A DNA stretch of 64,000 nt from Nitrosomonas sp. (GTDB taxonomy: Bacteria > Pseudomonadota > Gammaproteobacteria > Burkholderiales > Nitrosomonadaceae): assembly GCA_016708955.1 (NCBI GenBank), contig JADJES010000023.1, positions 62,001-126,000 on the forward strand, written 5' to 3'. A model generated the notes under the pieces. The model was not told the origin of the DNA, did not search any database, and worked only from the letters and a program-made list of their open reading frames with translations. The position numbers were made by a program, and so were the translations under genes. This document shows positions 37,001 through 47,622 of this stretch, piece after piece (position 1 is the first letter of the stretch; every line of letters begins with the position of its first letter).

Positions 37001-38137
37001 CTTGAGCGCTTACTGCTAGGTAAAGTTGCTACAGGAGGACCTAATAAGCTGGCCAAAGGAAAAGAAATAACGGCTGAATACCTAAAGGGTTTTGATCCAC
37101 ATTATTGGTTTGATATTCGACTGGCTGATGAAGATGCGAGCATACAGTTGGAACAAGTGCGCGAAAGTATGGCACAGAAGCGTAAAGCTTTTGATGCCGC
37201 ATTTGAGGAAAAAAAGAAGAAACTTACGCAGGGTGACGAATTAGCACCCGGTGTACAGAAGATGGTCAAAATATATATCGCTGTAAAACGTCGTTTGCAA
37301 CCAGGCGATAAAATGGCGGGACGTCATGGTAATAAGGGTGTGATTTCAAAGATTGTGCCTTTAGAAGATATGCCTTATATGGCTGATGGAACACCTGTCG
37401 ATGTGGTACTAAATCCGTTAGGGGTTCCATCTCGGATGAATGTTGGGCAGATACTTGAAGTACATTTGGGGTGGGCCGCGAAAGGGCTCGGTAGGAAAAT
37501 TGATGAAATGCTGAAAGCACAGCAGAATGCAAATGAAATTAGGGAATTTCTTGACAAGATTTATAACGGAAGCGGGAAAAAGGAAGATATAGCTTCTTTG
37601 TCAGATAGTGAAATAATATCGTTAGCTGGAAATTTAACCGAAGGTGTTCCTTTTGCTACCCCGGTATTTGATGGAGCAACAGAAAGCGAGATTAAAGACA
37701 TGTTGGCGCTAGCCGGATTGCCAAAATCCGGTCAGATTACATTATATGATGGCCGAACTGGAGAAGCTTTTGATCGACAAGTGACAGTTGGTTATATGCA
37801 TGTTCTGAAATTGCATCATCTGGTGGATGATAAGATGCACGCACGCTCAACTGGCCCATATAGTTTGGTAACGCAGCAACCTTTGGGTGGTAAAGCGCAA
37901 TTTGGTGGGCAGCGTTTTGGCGAGATGGAGGTTTGGGCACTGGAAGCATATGGTGCTGCTTATACTCTGCAGGAAATGTTAACCGTTAAATCGGATGATG
38001 TCACGGGACGTACCAAAGTGTATGAAAGTATTGTTAAGGGTGATCATAAGATCGATGCTGGAATGCCGGAATCATTTAATGTATTGGTAAAGGAAATACG
38101 TTCATTAGGAATGGACATTGATTTAGAACAACATTGA
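34064..38137 (+). CDS. rpoB: RNA polymerase beta subunit
   Basis: 1357 residues from ATG 34064 ([15 protein letters not shown]), after CCGGAGAAAATTC; an earlier ATG adds an unrelated hydrophobic leader. Complete, with the rifampicin-region motif [21 protein letters not shown] and the C-terminal [18 protein letters not shown]. No frameshift over 4 kb, unlike the following rpoC. Confidence 0.98.
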   Translation: [1357 protein letters not shown]

Positions 38138-38240
38138 TTATCCGGAAAAGTTAGGGTGATCAAACAGGATTTAATCCTGTCACCCATACTTAATTTGTAC
38201 CAATTATTTATTATTGCCCCCTGATTTACAGGAGTGACAA

Positions 38241-41200
38241 ATGAAAGCATTGCTAGATTTATTTAAACAAGTTACCCACAAAGAAGAGTTTGATGCAATT
38301 AAAATTGGTCTCGCTTCTCCAGAGAAAATTCGTTCGTGGTCATACGGTGAAGTAAAAAAACCTGAGACGATTAATTATCGTACATTCAAGCCTGAAAGAG
38401 ACGGTTTGTTTTGCGCCAAGATCTTTGGTCCGGTTAAAGACTATGAGTGTTTGTGCGGAAAATATAAGCGCCTCAAGCATCGTGGCGTTATCTGTGAAAA
38501 ATGTGGCGTAGAGGTGACTTTATCCAAGGTGCGGCGTGAGCGGATGGGGCATATTGAGCTAGCTTCGCCAGTTTCTCATATATGGTTCTTAAAATCACTG
38601 CCGTCTCGTTTAGGCATGGTATTGGACATGACTTTGCGTGATATCGAACGTGTGCTGTATTTTGAAGCTTACGTGGTCACTGATCCAGGATTGACGCCTT
38701 TAACGCGCTGCCAGTTGCTAACGGAAGATGATTATTTGATCAAAACAGAAGAATATGGTGACGATTTTAGCGCAAGCATGGGTGCAGAAGGTATTCGTGA
38801 TCTATTGGGTAATCTGGATATTAGTTCTGAGATTGAGAACCTGCGTCGTGAAATGGAAAGCACGGGATCGGAAACAAAAATCAAGAAAATCTCTAAGCGT
38901 CTTAAGTTGCTTGAGGCATTTAATAAATCTGGAATTAAACCACAATGGATGGTGTTGACTGTATTGCCTGTCTTACCACCAGATCTTCGTCCGCTGGTTC
39001 CTCTCGACGGTGGACGTTTTGCGACATCTGATTTGAATGATTTGTATCGACGTGTTATCAATCGAAATAATCGCTTAAAGCGATTGCTTGAATTAAAAGC
39101 ACCAGAAATTATCGTTCGTAATGAAAAACGCATGTTACAAGAAGCTGTTGATTCATTGTTGGATAATGGTCGTCGTGGTAAAGCAATGACGGGTGCCAAT
39201 AAGCGAGCACTCAAATCCTTAGCTGATATGATCAAAGGTAAAGGAGGGCGCTTCCGACAAAATCTTCTGGGTAAACGGGTTGATTACTCGGGACGATCGG
39301 TTATTGTTGTAGGTCCACAGCTTAAACTACACCAATGCGGATTGCCGAAGAAGATGGCGCTTGAACTGTTTAAGCCATTTATCTTCAATAAGCTGGAAAT
39401 AATGGGCATCGCAAGTACCATAAAAGCTGCTAAGCGCGAGGTTGAAAATGAAAGCGCAGTGGTGTGGGATATACTTGAAGACGTTATCCGTGAACATCCG
39501 GTTATGCTGAATCGAGCGCCGACGCTGCATCGGTTGGGTATTCAAGCCTTTGAGCCGGTCTTAGTTGAAGGTAAAGCAATTCAATTACATCCTTTGGTGT
39601 GTGCAGCATTTAATGCTGACTTTGACGGTGACCAAATGGCCGTTCACGTCCCATTGTCATTAGAAGCACAAATGGAGTGTCGTACGTTAATGATGTCAAC
39701 CAATAATGTACTGTCCCCAGCCAATGGGGAACCTATTATTGTACCATCACAAGATATCGTGCTGGGGCTTTATTATACAACGCGTGAGAAAGTAGGTGCA
39801 CGTGGTGAAGGCATGCTGTTTCAAAATGTCGCTGAAGTATCACGTGCGTATGAAAGCCGGAATGTGGAGTTAAACGCTAAGATTACGGTTAGGATTAAGG
39901 AATATGATACAACCGTCGATGGTGAAACTTATGAGAAGATTACTCGTCATGAAACGACTGTAGGGCGGACATTGTTATTTGAGATTTTTCCCTCTGGTCT
40001 GCCGTTCTCTCTGCTTAACAAGACTCTGAAAAAGAAAGAAATCTCGAAACTTATTAATGCAAGCTTTAGGCGCTGTGGTTTGCGTGAAACTGTTATATTC
40101 GCAGATAAATTGATGTATGCAGGCTTCACTTATGCGACGCGAGCGGGTATTTCGATTTGTGCGGATGACATGTTGATTCCGACTCAAAAGAGCGATATTA
40201 TTGCTGCGGCCGAGAAAGAAGTGAAAGAAATTGAAGGGCAATATACTTCAGGACTAGTAACACAAGGTGAGCGTTACAACAAGGTTGTGGATATCTGGGG
40301 ACGTGCAGGTGATCATGTGGCGAAAGCAATGATGAATCAACTGGGCGTTGAACCTGTGTGTGATCAGATTACCGGCAAAATTCAGTTGAGCGAAGCCGGC
40401 AAGCCATTGACACAGGAATCATTTAATTCGATATATATGATGGCGGATTCTGGTGCGCGAGGTTCTGCGGCACAGATACGCCAGCTATCGGGTATGCGCG
40501 GACTAATGGCAAAACCTGACGGCTCTATTATTGAGACACCAATTACTGCTAACTTCCGTGAAGGATTGAATGTTTTGCAGTATTTTATTTCAACACACGG
40601 TGCACGCAAGGGATTGGCTGATACTGCGCTAAAAACCGCGAATTCAGGATATTTAACTCGCCGTTTGGTGGACGTTACTCAAGACCTTGTTGTCACAGAA
40701 GAAGACTGTAATACAGGTAACGGTGTTGTTATGAAAGCACTGGTAGAGGGTGGTGAGATCATTGAAGCATTGCGCGAACGGATTCTTGGTAGAGTCGTAG
40801 CTAACGATGTGATCAATCCGGAAAATCAGGAAGTTGTTTTTGACTCGGGTGTGTTGTTGGATGAAGATGCTGTCGATTTAATTGAATCATTGGGTATTGA
40901 TGAAGTAAAAGTTCGTACACCGTTGACCTGTGAAACGCGCTTTGGATTATGTGCTAAATGCTATGGTCGAGATTTAGGGCGTGGTACTCCAGTTAATGTG
41001 GGAGAAGCGGTGGGAGTCATTGCAGCGCAATCGATTGGAGAGCCAGGTACACAGTTAACGATGCGTACATTTCACATTGGTGGTGCAGCATCAAGAACGG
41101 CAGTGGTAAGTCAAGTTGAAAGTAAATCGAGCGGAACAGTGCATTATTCCTCTACAATGCGTTATGTGACTAATGCACAAAATGAGTTGATAGCCATTTC

Positions 41201-42442
41201 ACGCAGTGGTGAAATCATCATACTGGATGAAAATGGTCGTGAGCGTGAACGGCATAAAGCATCTTATGGCGCGACATTATTAGTACGGAACGGAGAGGTT
41301 GTGAAAGCTGGTCAATTATTGACAACATGGGATCCGCATACTCGTCCAATCATTACTGAATATGCTGGTAAGGTACGTTTTGAGAATGTTGAAGAGGGAG
41401 TAACGGTAGCCAAGCAGATTGATGAAGTAACGGGACTTTCTACGCTGGTAGTAATTGATCCGAAGCGACGTAGTGTCACGCAATCAAAAGGCTTGCGCCC
41501 ATTGGTTAAATTTTTGGATGATGAGGGAAATGAAATCAAAATAGTTGGTAGTAATCAGCCTGTGAGCATTACTTTCCAGATTGGCTGTATTATTACTGTG
41601 CGTGATGGACAGCAAGTCACTGTTGGTGAAGTTTTGGCAAGGATCCGCAAGAAACATCGAAAACTCGAGACATTACAGGTGGTTTGCCGCGTGTGGCTGA
41701 GTTATTTGAAGCGAGATCACCAAAAGATGCAGGCATGCTAGCTGAAGTAACTGGTATTGTGTCGTTTGGGAAGGATACGAAAGGTAAGCAACGACTTGTT
41801 ATTACAGATCTTGAAGGCACTGTACATGAATACTTGATAACTAAAGATAAGCATGTAATGGCTCACGATGGACAAGTTGTTAATAAAGGTGAGAACATAG
41901 TTGATGGCCCTGCTGATCCACGTGATATATTACGCTTGCAGGGTGTTGAGGCATTGGCGCGCTATATTACTGACGAAGTTCAGGATGTATATCGTTTACA
42001 GGGTGTTAGGATAAATGATAAACATATTGAAGTGATTGTTCGTCAAATGTTGAGGCGGGTTCAAATAAGTAATTCTGGAGATTCAACGTTTATACAGGGT
42101 GAGCAGGTTGAGAGAGCCGATTTATTAACTGAGAATGAGCGTTTGATTGCTGAGAAGAAGATGCCTGCTACTTATGAATTCATGCTTCTTGGCATTACAA
42201 AAGCGTCATTATCAACAGATTCATTTATATCTGCAGCATCATTCCAAGAAACAACGCGTGTTTTAACTGAAGCTGCCATCATGGGTAAAAAGGATGATTT
42301 GCGCGGACTAAAAGAAAACGTTATTGTTGGAAGACTTGTTCCAGCAGGTACAGGATTATCTTTTCATAGTAAGCGCAAGAACCAAGGGAAATCACTTGAA
42401 TTTAGCCAAGAGTCAAATATTGCAATCGATAGTGCAGTTTAG
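38241..42442 (+). CDS. rpoC: RNA polymerase beta' subunit (one frameshift)
   Basis: About 1400 residues in two frames. The zinc-binding CLCGKYKRLKHRGVICEKCG, active-site NADFDGDQMAVH and trigger region are in the first frame. At 41645-41646 the codons ATC-CGC lack one C; ATC-CCG-CAA-GAA restores ARIPQETSK and continues to TAG 42442 with GGLPRVAELFEARSPKD. As rpoC is essential and single-copy, a base-calling error in a C run is the best explanation; a slippage site is unlikely because the stretch is short. hao cluster 2 follows with no visible terminator. Confidence 0.95.
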
Positions 42443-42482
42443 AGTTTATTAAAATGGTTATTGTAATTTTAGGCAAAAATTC

Positions 42483-42511
42483 TTGACAGACCACTTATGA
42501 ATAAGTAGCCT
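42483..42511 (+). promoter_or_regulatory. hao cluster 2 promoter
   Basis: TTGACA (42483-42488), 17-base spacer, TAGCCT (42506-42511), matching the cluster 1 promoter in layout. It starts ~40 bases after the rpoC stop. Read-through from rpoBC may add to it. Confidence 0.6.
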
Positions 42512-42663
42512 GGCCGTGAGCAATTTGTTTGAGACATGAGGGATAGAAAAGGTTAATAAGCAGGAAGGTATGATTTGGTTTTTATGGATGGTCATACGGA
42601 AGAAGACAAGAAGAAGCATGACGAGAGAAGTGAAGAAATTTTGGAAAAACAAAGGAGAGAGAG

Positions 42664-44177
42664 ATGGTTGCCAAGCTATGGCTGAGGATAGTTACGGTGA
42701 TGTTTGGAGTGCTGCTGATAGGAGTAGCGCAAGCGAACATACCGACAGTTCCGAACGAGTTATATGAAGCACTGAAGCTGGATCGTGAGAAGACGAGTCC
42801 GAAGGAATTATACGATGCGGTGGTGAAGCGTTATAAGGATCCTGCACAAGGAGCGGGTCCTGGCACGATGGCGCAATATTGGGAACCGATACCGTATGGT
42901 ATTTATCTGGATCCGGCGACATTTTACAAACCACCTACTTCGAACAAAGACGTAGCGAGCCGTAAGGAATGCGTAGAATGCCACACGGATGAATCACCGG
43001 TATGGGTACAAGCCTGGAAGCGGAGCAGCCATGCGAACCTGGACAAGATCCGTAATCTCAAGCCAAATGATCCTACTTTTTACAAGAAAGGAAAACTTGA
43101 AGACGTAGAGAAGAACTTACGTTCACACGGTAAACTGGCGGAAGGTGAGCAACTGAAAGAAGTGGGATGTATTGACTGTCACGTAGAAGTTGGTGCGAAG
43201 AAAAAGGCGGACCATGCCAAAGACCTGAAAATGCCAACGGCAGACGTATGTGGAATCTGTCATCTGCAAGAGTTTGCGGAACGTGAATCGGAACGCGACA
43301 CGATGATATGGCCGGCGGGACAATGGCCGGATGGGCGTCCATCACACGCGCTGGACTACAAAGCGAACGTAGAAACGACAGTTTGGGCGGCAATGCCGCA
43401 ACGTGAAGTAGCGGAAGGCTGCTCGATGTGTCACACCAACCAAAACAAGTGCGACTCCTGTCATACTCGTCATGAATTCTCAGCGGCGGAATCACGCAAA
43501 CCAGAAGCCTGCGCGACCTGTCACAGTGGTGTAGACCACAACAACTGGGAAGCTTACTCCATGTCCAAGCACGGCAAGATGGTATCGATGCTGGGTAACC
43601 AATGGAACTGGGACGTGCAATTGAAAGACGCCTATGCTGTAGGTGGACAAAGTGCACCAACCTGCGCAGGCTGTCACATGGAATATGAAGGCGAATTTGC
43701 TCACAACATGGTTAGAAAGATCCGTTGGGCGAACTATCCATTTGTTCCAGGCATTGCAGAGAACATCAACAGTGAATGGTCATCAGCCCGTCTGGACTCA
43801 TGGGTTGTAACCTGTACCCAATGTCACTCAGAACGTTTTGCCCGCTCCTACCTGGAATTGATGGATAAAGGCACGTTGGCTGGACTGGCTAAATACCAAG
43901 AAGCGAATGGTATTGTTCACCAACTGTACAAGGAAGGACTGTTGACGGGGCAAAAGACCAATCGGCCTATGTTGAAATTCAAGACGAAAACACACGTATC
44001 CGTGAAATGGTTGCACTACAAGAACGTGTTAAGAATCTTGAATCCAAGAAAACCAGCTTACTGGACTTAGACAGCACAGCAGAGAAAATTTCTCTGGGCG
44101 GTTTAGGTGGCGGTATGCTACTGGCCGGAACACTGGCACTAGCAGGCTGGCGCAAACGTAAGCAAAGCGAAGCTTGA
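42664..44177 (+). pseudogene. hao: Hydroxylamine oxidoreductase with 199-bp deletion
   Basis: Reads like copy 1 through all eight CxxCH sites and GLLTGQKTNRP, then at 43966-43968 jumps to the sequence encoding YVEIQDENTR. Compared with 19600-19798 of copy 1, 199 bp are missing between two CCT triplets. The lost part includes GGWTYTEGWGP with the tyrosine that cross-links heme P460, and the frame changes, so translation ends at 44070 (468 residues) without the membrane segment. The original 3' end remains up to TGA 44175-44177. As read it could still bind eight hemes but not form P460. Pseudogene, or an assembly artefact of the repeat. Confidence 0.85.
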
Positions 44178-45208
44178 TAAGCACTAACGCAACCGATCGC
44201 ACTACCGCCCAGGTAGTACGATCGGGAGACAAACTACTCCCGTCATTAGGCATACTCCTGGTGACGGGAGGTTTAGTTTTATTGGGCTGGTTTGCTTACC
44301 TTTGGTTTAAACTGCCACCTGCTCCCTACGAATATCAACTGATAGCCGAAGGTGACAGTAAACAGTTTACTCAAATGGACCTGGAAGGTTGGCCGGAGCT
44401 AAAGCTCGGTCAATACAAAGTACAAGCGGACGGAGTAGACAAACCGATTGCTGAATTCATCGTTGCGAGACAAAATGAAGGACCGCCGGTACTAATCTAC
44501 TGGAAGAACAGTACGAACGAAATACTGTACAATTTTGACAGAAAGCCATCGGAACTCAGTGCGCTGGCAGCAGCAATCAGCAAGCACGCACCGAAAGACG
44601 CTCTGATACTCTCCTGGTGGGATACCTCCCGGCAAATCAAACTACTCACCGGACACGATACACTCTTTACCAATCATCTGAATGAACCACTGATGATACC
44701 GGTTACCTGGTTAGAGCAAAGCAAAGCCATACAAGCTTATGAAAACCAGTTCTGGGGAAGTAAAATCAATCCGCAGGAACGGGAGCAATTTGAACGCTTC
44801 AGCCAAGCACTGGCGGCACCCGCAGAAGAAGGTGTCAAGCAACTACGCGAACTAATTGGCTCAAATCGAGAAGCGTATGTAATCGTACATGTTACAGACC
44901 TATATAGACTAGGAATCATGTACCCGGACAAAATGGGTGTTGCGTATCAGAACTTCCCAATGACAGGTAACATGCACGGCATGATCAATCAAATGAAAGT
45001 GCAACTCAAGGAAAATGGCTTTGACACCTACACATTACAATCGCTATCGGATAATGAGATCAGGGCATTTTTTCTGAGTGATAAAGCCAGTAGTGAAACG
45101 CTATTAGCAAGAATGTTACCCTTTGTAGACAAAAAAGCGCCGGTAGAACTGGACGTAGCGCAACTGATATATCAACAAGGTGGTTACTGGGTTTACAAAA
45201 TACCCTAA
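44174..45208 (+). CDS. haoB: HaoB, intact copy
   Basis: 344 residues from TTG 44174, which overlaps the ancestral hao stop by four bases. One membrane span at residues ~24-46 and a periplasmic domain ending ...AQLIYQQGGYWVYKIP. The A-run at 45131-45136 has six A, keeping the frame that is broken in copy 1. One extra residue (Ala in DRTTAQVV) arises from three added bases in the hairpin loop. Function in the hydroxylamine-oxidation module is not established; conserved in ammonia oxidisers. Confidence 0.92.
   Translation: MISTNATDRTTAQVVRSGDKLLPSLGILLVTGGLVLLGWFAYLWFKLPPAPYEYQLIAEGDSKQFTQMDLEGWPELKLGQYKVQADGVDKPIAEFIVARQNEGPPVLIYWKNSTNEILYNFDRKPSELSALAAAISKHAPKDALILSWWDTSRQIKLLTGHDTLFTNHLNEPLMIPVTWLEQSKAIQAYENQFWGSKINPQEREQFERFSQALAAPAEEGVKQLRELIGSNREAYVIVHVTDLYRLGIMYPDKMGVAYQNFPMTGNMHGMINQMKVQLKENGFDTYTLQSLSDNEIRAFFLSDKASSETLLARMLPFVDKKAPVELDVAQLIYQQGGYWVYKIP
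44193..44270 (+). promoter_or_regulatory. Alternative hairpins at the hao-haoB junction, copy 2
   Basis: Stem 1 CCGATCGCACTACC (44193-44206) with GGTAGTACGATCGG (44212-44225), one mismatch and a 5-base loop; stem 2 CGGGAG (44223-44228) with CTCCCG (44237-44242); stem 3 CTCCCGTCA (44237-44245) with TGACGGGAG (44262-44270). Same competing layout as in copy 1. Confidence 0.55.
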
Positions 45209-45367
45209 GTAGATAATGCACAAAAGCTAAGCGAGACTGCAAGTAAAAAGAGACACCTGAAGAACCAAAAAAATACAAAGCGCACACATAGTCATTTACA
45301 CAACCTGATGATAGCGTACAATACGCGGCATAAAAACTTGAATTAAAAAAAGCATAAAGGAGGAAGG

Positions 45368-46088
45368 ATGAAACACCCAATAGCTTACATACTTGCTGTT
45401 TTCGCACTGACCGCATTTTTTAGTGGTTCGGCAATAGCAGACACTTTTGAGGGCCGCAGCAAATGCAGCTCCTGTCACAAATCGCAAGCCAAATCATGGA
45501 AAGACACGGCGCATGCAAAAGCGATGGAATCGCTGAAGCCTGGTACACGTAAAGAAGCCAAAGTTAAAGCCAAACTGGATCCGGAGAAAGACTACACGCA
45601 AGACAAAGACTGTGTAGGCTGTCACGTTGACGGATTCGGCAAGAAAGGTGGTTATGTGATTGATGCACCCAAGAAACCACTTGCAGCGGTTGGCTGTGAA
45701 TCTTGCCATGGACCCGGCAGAGTATATCGCGGAGACCACCGCAAAGCTGGACAGATATTTGAAAGTAAAGGAACCACGATGCAACGCAAAGTTGTTGCAG
45801 ACAAAGGTCAAGACTTTCATTTTGAAGAGGCTTGCAGCGCATGCCACCTGAACTATGAAGGTTCGCCGTGGAAAGGAGCGAAACCACCCTATACACCATT
45901 CACACCGGCGGTAGACGCAAAATACACCTTTGACTTTGACAAGATGGTAAAAGACGTCAAAGCGATGCACGAACACTACAAGCTGGATGGATCTTTCGCT
46001 GGGAGCCGAAATTCAAGTACCATGATGAATTCCAAGCCAGTGCAAAGACACCGGAGAAAGACGCGAAAAAGGTAAAGGAAAAGAGTAA
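45368..46088 (+). CDS. cycA: Cytochrome c554 (frameshift near C-terminus)
   Basis: Clean from ATG 45368 through signal peptide (AFFSGSAIADT) and all four heme sites (CSSCH, CVGCH, CESCH, CSACH). At 46001-46003 three G stand where copy 1 has four, shifting the frame after HYKLDGSFAG; at 46066-46070 there are five A against six. With both restored the C-terminus reads EPKFKYHDEFQASAK...KGKE and stops at 46086-46088, overlapping the cycB ATG. C554 carries electrons from HAO to cm552. The core of the protein is unaffected, so this is the better cycA copy. Confidence 0.88.
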
Positions 46089-46714
46089 TGACAGGCATAC
46101 AAAAAGGCGCGATAGGTACGCTACTGACAGGTGGGTTGCTGGGGATAGTACTAGTAGCGGTAGTATTCGGAGGAGAAGCGGCGCTCTCAACCGAAGAATT
46201 CTGTACCAGTTGTCACTCGATGACCTATACGCAGACGGAACTAAGGGAATCGACCCACTATGGAGCGCTGGGAGTAAATCCTAGTTGTAAAGACTGTCAT
46301 ATTCCGCAGGGATTCAAGAACTTTCATTTAGCGGTTTATTCCCATGCGGTAGATGGAGCCAGGGAATTATATTTGGAACTGATGAATGATTATTCGACGT
46401 TAGAGAAATTCAATGAACGTCGTTTGATCATGGCGCATGATGCGCGGATGAACTTGAAGAAATGGGACAGTATAACCTGTCGCGACTGTCACAAGGATCC
46501 GAATCCACCTGGAGCGGACGCACAAGAAGCGCACAAGAAGCTGAAGACGGAAGGTGCGACCTGTATAGACTGTCATCAGAATCTGGTGCATGAAGAAGTA
46601 GCAAAGACAGACCTGAATGCGAGTTTGGCGGCTGGCAAAATGGTACTGCAGAAAGAAGAGGATGGCGATAGCGGAGAGGGAGAGGATGAAGATGAGGATG
46701 AGGATGAAGATTAG
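46088..46714 (+). CDS. cycB: Cytochrome cm552 (NapC/NirT family quinone reductase), intact copy
   Basis: 208 residues. N-terminal membrane anchor (IGTLLTGGLLGIVLVAVVF), then four heme sites CTSCH, CKDCH, CRDCH and CIDCH as in NapC-type tetraheme proteins. It passes electrons from c554 to ubiquinone, closing the hydroxylamine oxidation path. The C-terminus ends in an acidic tail (EEDGDSGEGEDEDEDEDED) made of GAT/GAG/GAA codons. Translationally coupled to cycA by TAATG. The only complete cycB in the window. Confidence 0.96.
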   Translation: MTGIQKGAIGTLLTGGLLGIVLVAVVFGGEAALSTEEFCTSCHSMTYTQTELRESTHYGALGVNPSCKDCHIPQGFKNFHLAVYSHAVDGARELYLELMNDYSTLEKFNERRLIMAHDARMNLKKWDSITCRDCHKDPNPPGADAQEAHKKLKTEGATCIDCHQNLVHEEVAKTDLNASLAAGKMVLQKEEDGDSGEGEDEDEDEDED

Positions 46715-46815
46715 TTGTCTTTAGGTTTGCTAAAAAATAATAAAATATTGAATTTATTGTAATATTCTTGCATTTTTAGCTAAATAAATGCATAAGTTTT
46801 CAATAATAACTGAGT

Positions 46816-46839
46816 AAGCCCGCCTATGGCGGGCTTTTT
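46816..46839 (+). terminator. Rho-independent terminator of hao cluster 2
   Basis: AAGCCCGCC (46816-46824) / GGCGGGCTT (46828-46836), perfect 9-bp stem with a TAT loop and a T-run. About 100 bp after cycB. Confidence 0.93.
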
Positions 46840-46866
46840 ATTACACTTAAGTTTTTTGCGTGCAAT

Positions 46867-47622
46867 ATGTTGAATCATTTTCCAAAGACTGATATTGATT
46901 ATCCACATAGAAATAGAGATTATTTTATTGCAGGATTTACTTTCTTTTGTGTTGCGGTGAGCTTGGTAATTGATGGTAGTGCAAGCCATGAAACCCAAAA
47001 ACAGTTAGGTGTTATAGCTTGGATCTTTCTAATGGGATTACTAGTAGGGGAGAATAAAGAAGTAAGAATGCAAGTTATTGTTGCTGTGGCATTTGCTAGT
47101 GCTGGTGAACACTTTGCTTCGATTTATATGGAAGGGTATACCTATCGATTTGGGAATGTACCTGCGTATGTTCCACCTGGCCATGGAATGGTTTATTTGA
47201 CAGCTGTTGCACTTGCGCGCTCAAGACTTTTCTTAATGAATGCTAAAAAATTGGTTATTTCTGTCATTGCGATTGGTGGTTTGTGGTCACTGTGGGGTAT
47301 TAGTGGCATACCTGAACAGGGAGATCAGGTTGGTGCATTTTTATTCTGTATTTTTATAATTTGTTTATTCAGAGGACGATCGCCGATGGTTTATCTGGGT
47401 GCTTTTTTTATTTGCACGTGGCTGGAAATTATTGGTACAGCAGCTGGAACGTGGAAATGGGCATCAATTGAACCTGTTTTTAATTGGACCCAAGGGAATC
47501 CGCCCAGTGGCGTCGCTGCATGGTATTGCTTGGTTGATGCAGTAGCCATTGGTTTTTCTCCAAAAATTCTAAACGGTTTGCAAAAAATGAATAACTGGTA
47601 TAAAACATCACTGAGTAAATAA
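46867..47622 (+). CDS. Integral membrane protein of unknown function
   Basis: 251 residues with about six to seven hydrophobic segments. Conserved-looking stretches include AGEHFASIYMEGYTYRFGNVP, PPGHGMVYLTAVALARS and TWLEIIGTAAGTWKW. The middle His-containing loop could bind a cofactor or metal. I cannot name the family. It starts 28 bp after the terminator of hao cluster 2, so it is probably transcribed on its own, before thrS. Confidence 0.8.
   Translation: MLNHFPKTDIDYPHRNRDYFIAGFTFFCVAVSLVIDGSASHETQKQLGVIAWIFLMGLLVGENKEVRMQVIVAVAFASAGEHFASIYMEGYTYRFGNVPAYVPPGHGMVYLTAVALARSRLFLMNAKKLVISVIAIGGLWSLWGISGIPEQGDQVGAFLFCIFIICLFRGRSPMVYLGAFFICTWLEIIGTAAGTWKWASIEPVFNWTQGNPPSGVAAWYCLVDAVAIGFSPKILNGLQKMNNWYKTSLSK

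Larger units (their letters stand above)
42595..46714 (+). repeat. hao module, copy 2 of a ~4.2-kb direct repeat
   Basis: Near-identical to 18227-22457 from TACGGAAGAAGACAAG to the cycB tail. Same gene order, spacers and TAATG overlap of cycA and cycB. The many synonymous differences show that this is a real second copy and not an assembly duplicate. Confidence 0.92.

Noticed and set aside
41640..41700. Programmed frameshift in rpoC
   Set aside because: The site is a plain CC without a slippery heptamer or stimulatory structure, and other genes show the same kind of break; a base error is simpler.
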